Below are positions 63,974 through 64,000 of a stretch of 64,000 nucleotides of DNA, piece by piece. The stretch is from Paenibacillus mellifer (GTDB taxonomy: Bacteria > Bacillota > Bacilli > Paenibacillales > Paenibacillaceae). The notes beneath the pieces are model-generated. The model was given only the letters and a program-made list of their open reading frames with translations, did no database searches and was not told the origin of the DNA. Within the stretch, counting starts at the first letter, position 1. Each line of letters opens with the position of its first letter. Made by a program: the position numbers and the translations under genes. Location: positions 528,041 to 592,040 of the forward strand of contig NZ_JALPRK010000001.1 in assembly GCF_023195895.1 (NCBI RefSeq). The letters are read 5' to 3'.

Positions 63974-64000
63974 GCTCGCTAACCCTCAGGGTTGGCGAGC
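63974..64000 (+). terminator. Probable terminator of suf operon, cut by window end
   Basis: 12-bp stem GCTCGCTAACCC / GGGTTGGCGAGC with TCA loop, ending exactly at the last base; the T-run would lie outside the window. Confidence 0.8.

Overview
The window looks like a chromosomal segment of a spore-forming, nitrate-respiring member of the Bacillales, most probably Paenibacillus or a close relative. The reasons are: moderately high G+C with strong GGAGG-type ribosome binding sites; sporulation genes (prkA, yhbH, spoVR, ytxC, a gamma-type SASP candidate under a sigma-G-type promoter); liaFSR; an AbrB-type regulator; the sufCDSUB order; a GlnR/TnrA box; and SAM-I and T-box leaders. The genus is an inference from gene content, not from a marker gene. 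No rRNA, tRNA, insertion sequence, prophage or cas gene was seen. Almost everything is ordinary core genome; the unusual material is mainly in leaders and intergenic regions.

Layout. 1-2.4 kb: an HRDC protein converges on corA, whose roughly 300-nt leader holds a short upstream reading frame beginning MEGDPSP and a terminator-like hairpin. 2.4-6.2 kb: SAM-I riboswitch and metA-metI-metC. 6.3-10.8 kb: mqnC, ytxC, then a threonine T-box and thrS. 11-20.9 kb: cell-envelope block (3D-domain protein, SASP candidate, liaFSR, htrA, a two-component system, ispH, a CAP-domain protein). 21-24 kb: DAHP synthase and a GSI-beta-like glutamine synthetase behind a GlnR/TnrA box. 24-32.4 kb: a LacI-regulated ABC importer, a GH94 phosphorylase and a mutarotase-like protein. 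32.5-35.2 kb: serC, trmL, a frameshifted maa and an abrB-like gene. 35.3-43.7 kb: repeat-rich intergenic DNA, small membrane proteins, a NAGPA-domain protein, a degenerate aminotransferase, a DUF2161 nuclease-like protein, and prkA. 43.7-46.3 kb: spoVR and yhbH on the minus strand. 46.5-54.2 kb: a hemerythrin-like protein, two small unknowns and narGHJI. 54.2-58.5 kb: two tandem degV genes, membrane proteins and dps. 58.6-64 kb: the sufCDSUB Fe-S assembly operon behind Fur-like boxes.

How it fits together. Methionine supply is controlled by SAM, ThrRS by uncharged tRNA-Thr, and glutamine synthesis probably by GlnR. MqnC indicates the futalosine route to menaquinone, the quinol that NarI would oxidise during nitrate respiration. 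SufCDSUB would supply Fe-S clusters to NarG, NarH, IspH and MqnC. The LacI/ABC/GH94 block is a self-contained system for taking up a beta-glucobiose-like sugar and splitting it with phosphate. Three intergenic regions (10.86-10.98, 35.44-35.69 and 42.45-42.65 kb) carry different short repeats with a similar spacing of about 50 bp. Two of them are followed by copies of the same module of about 100 nt.
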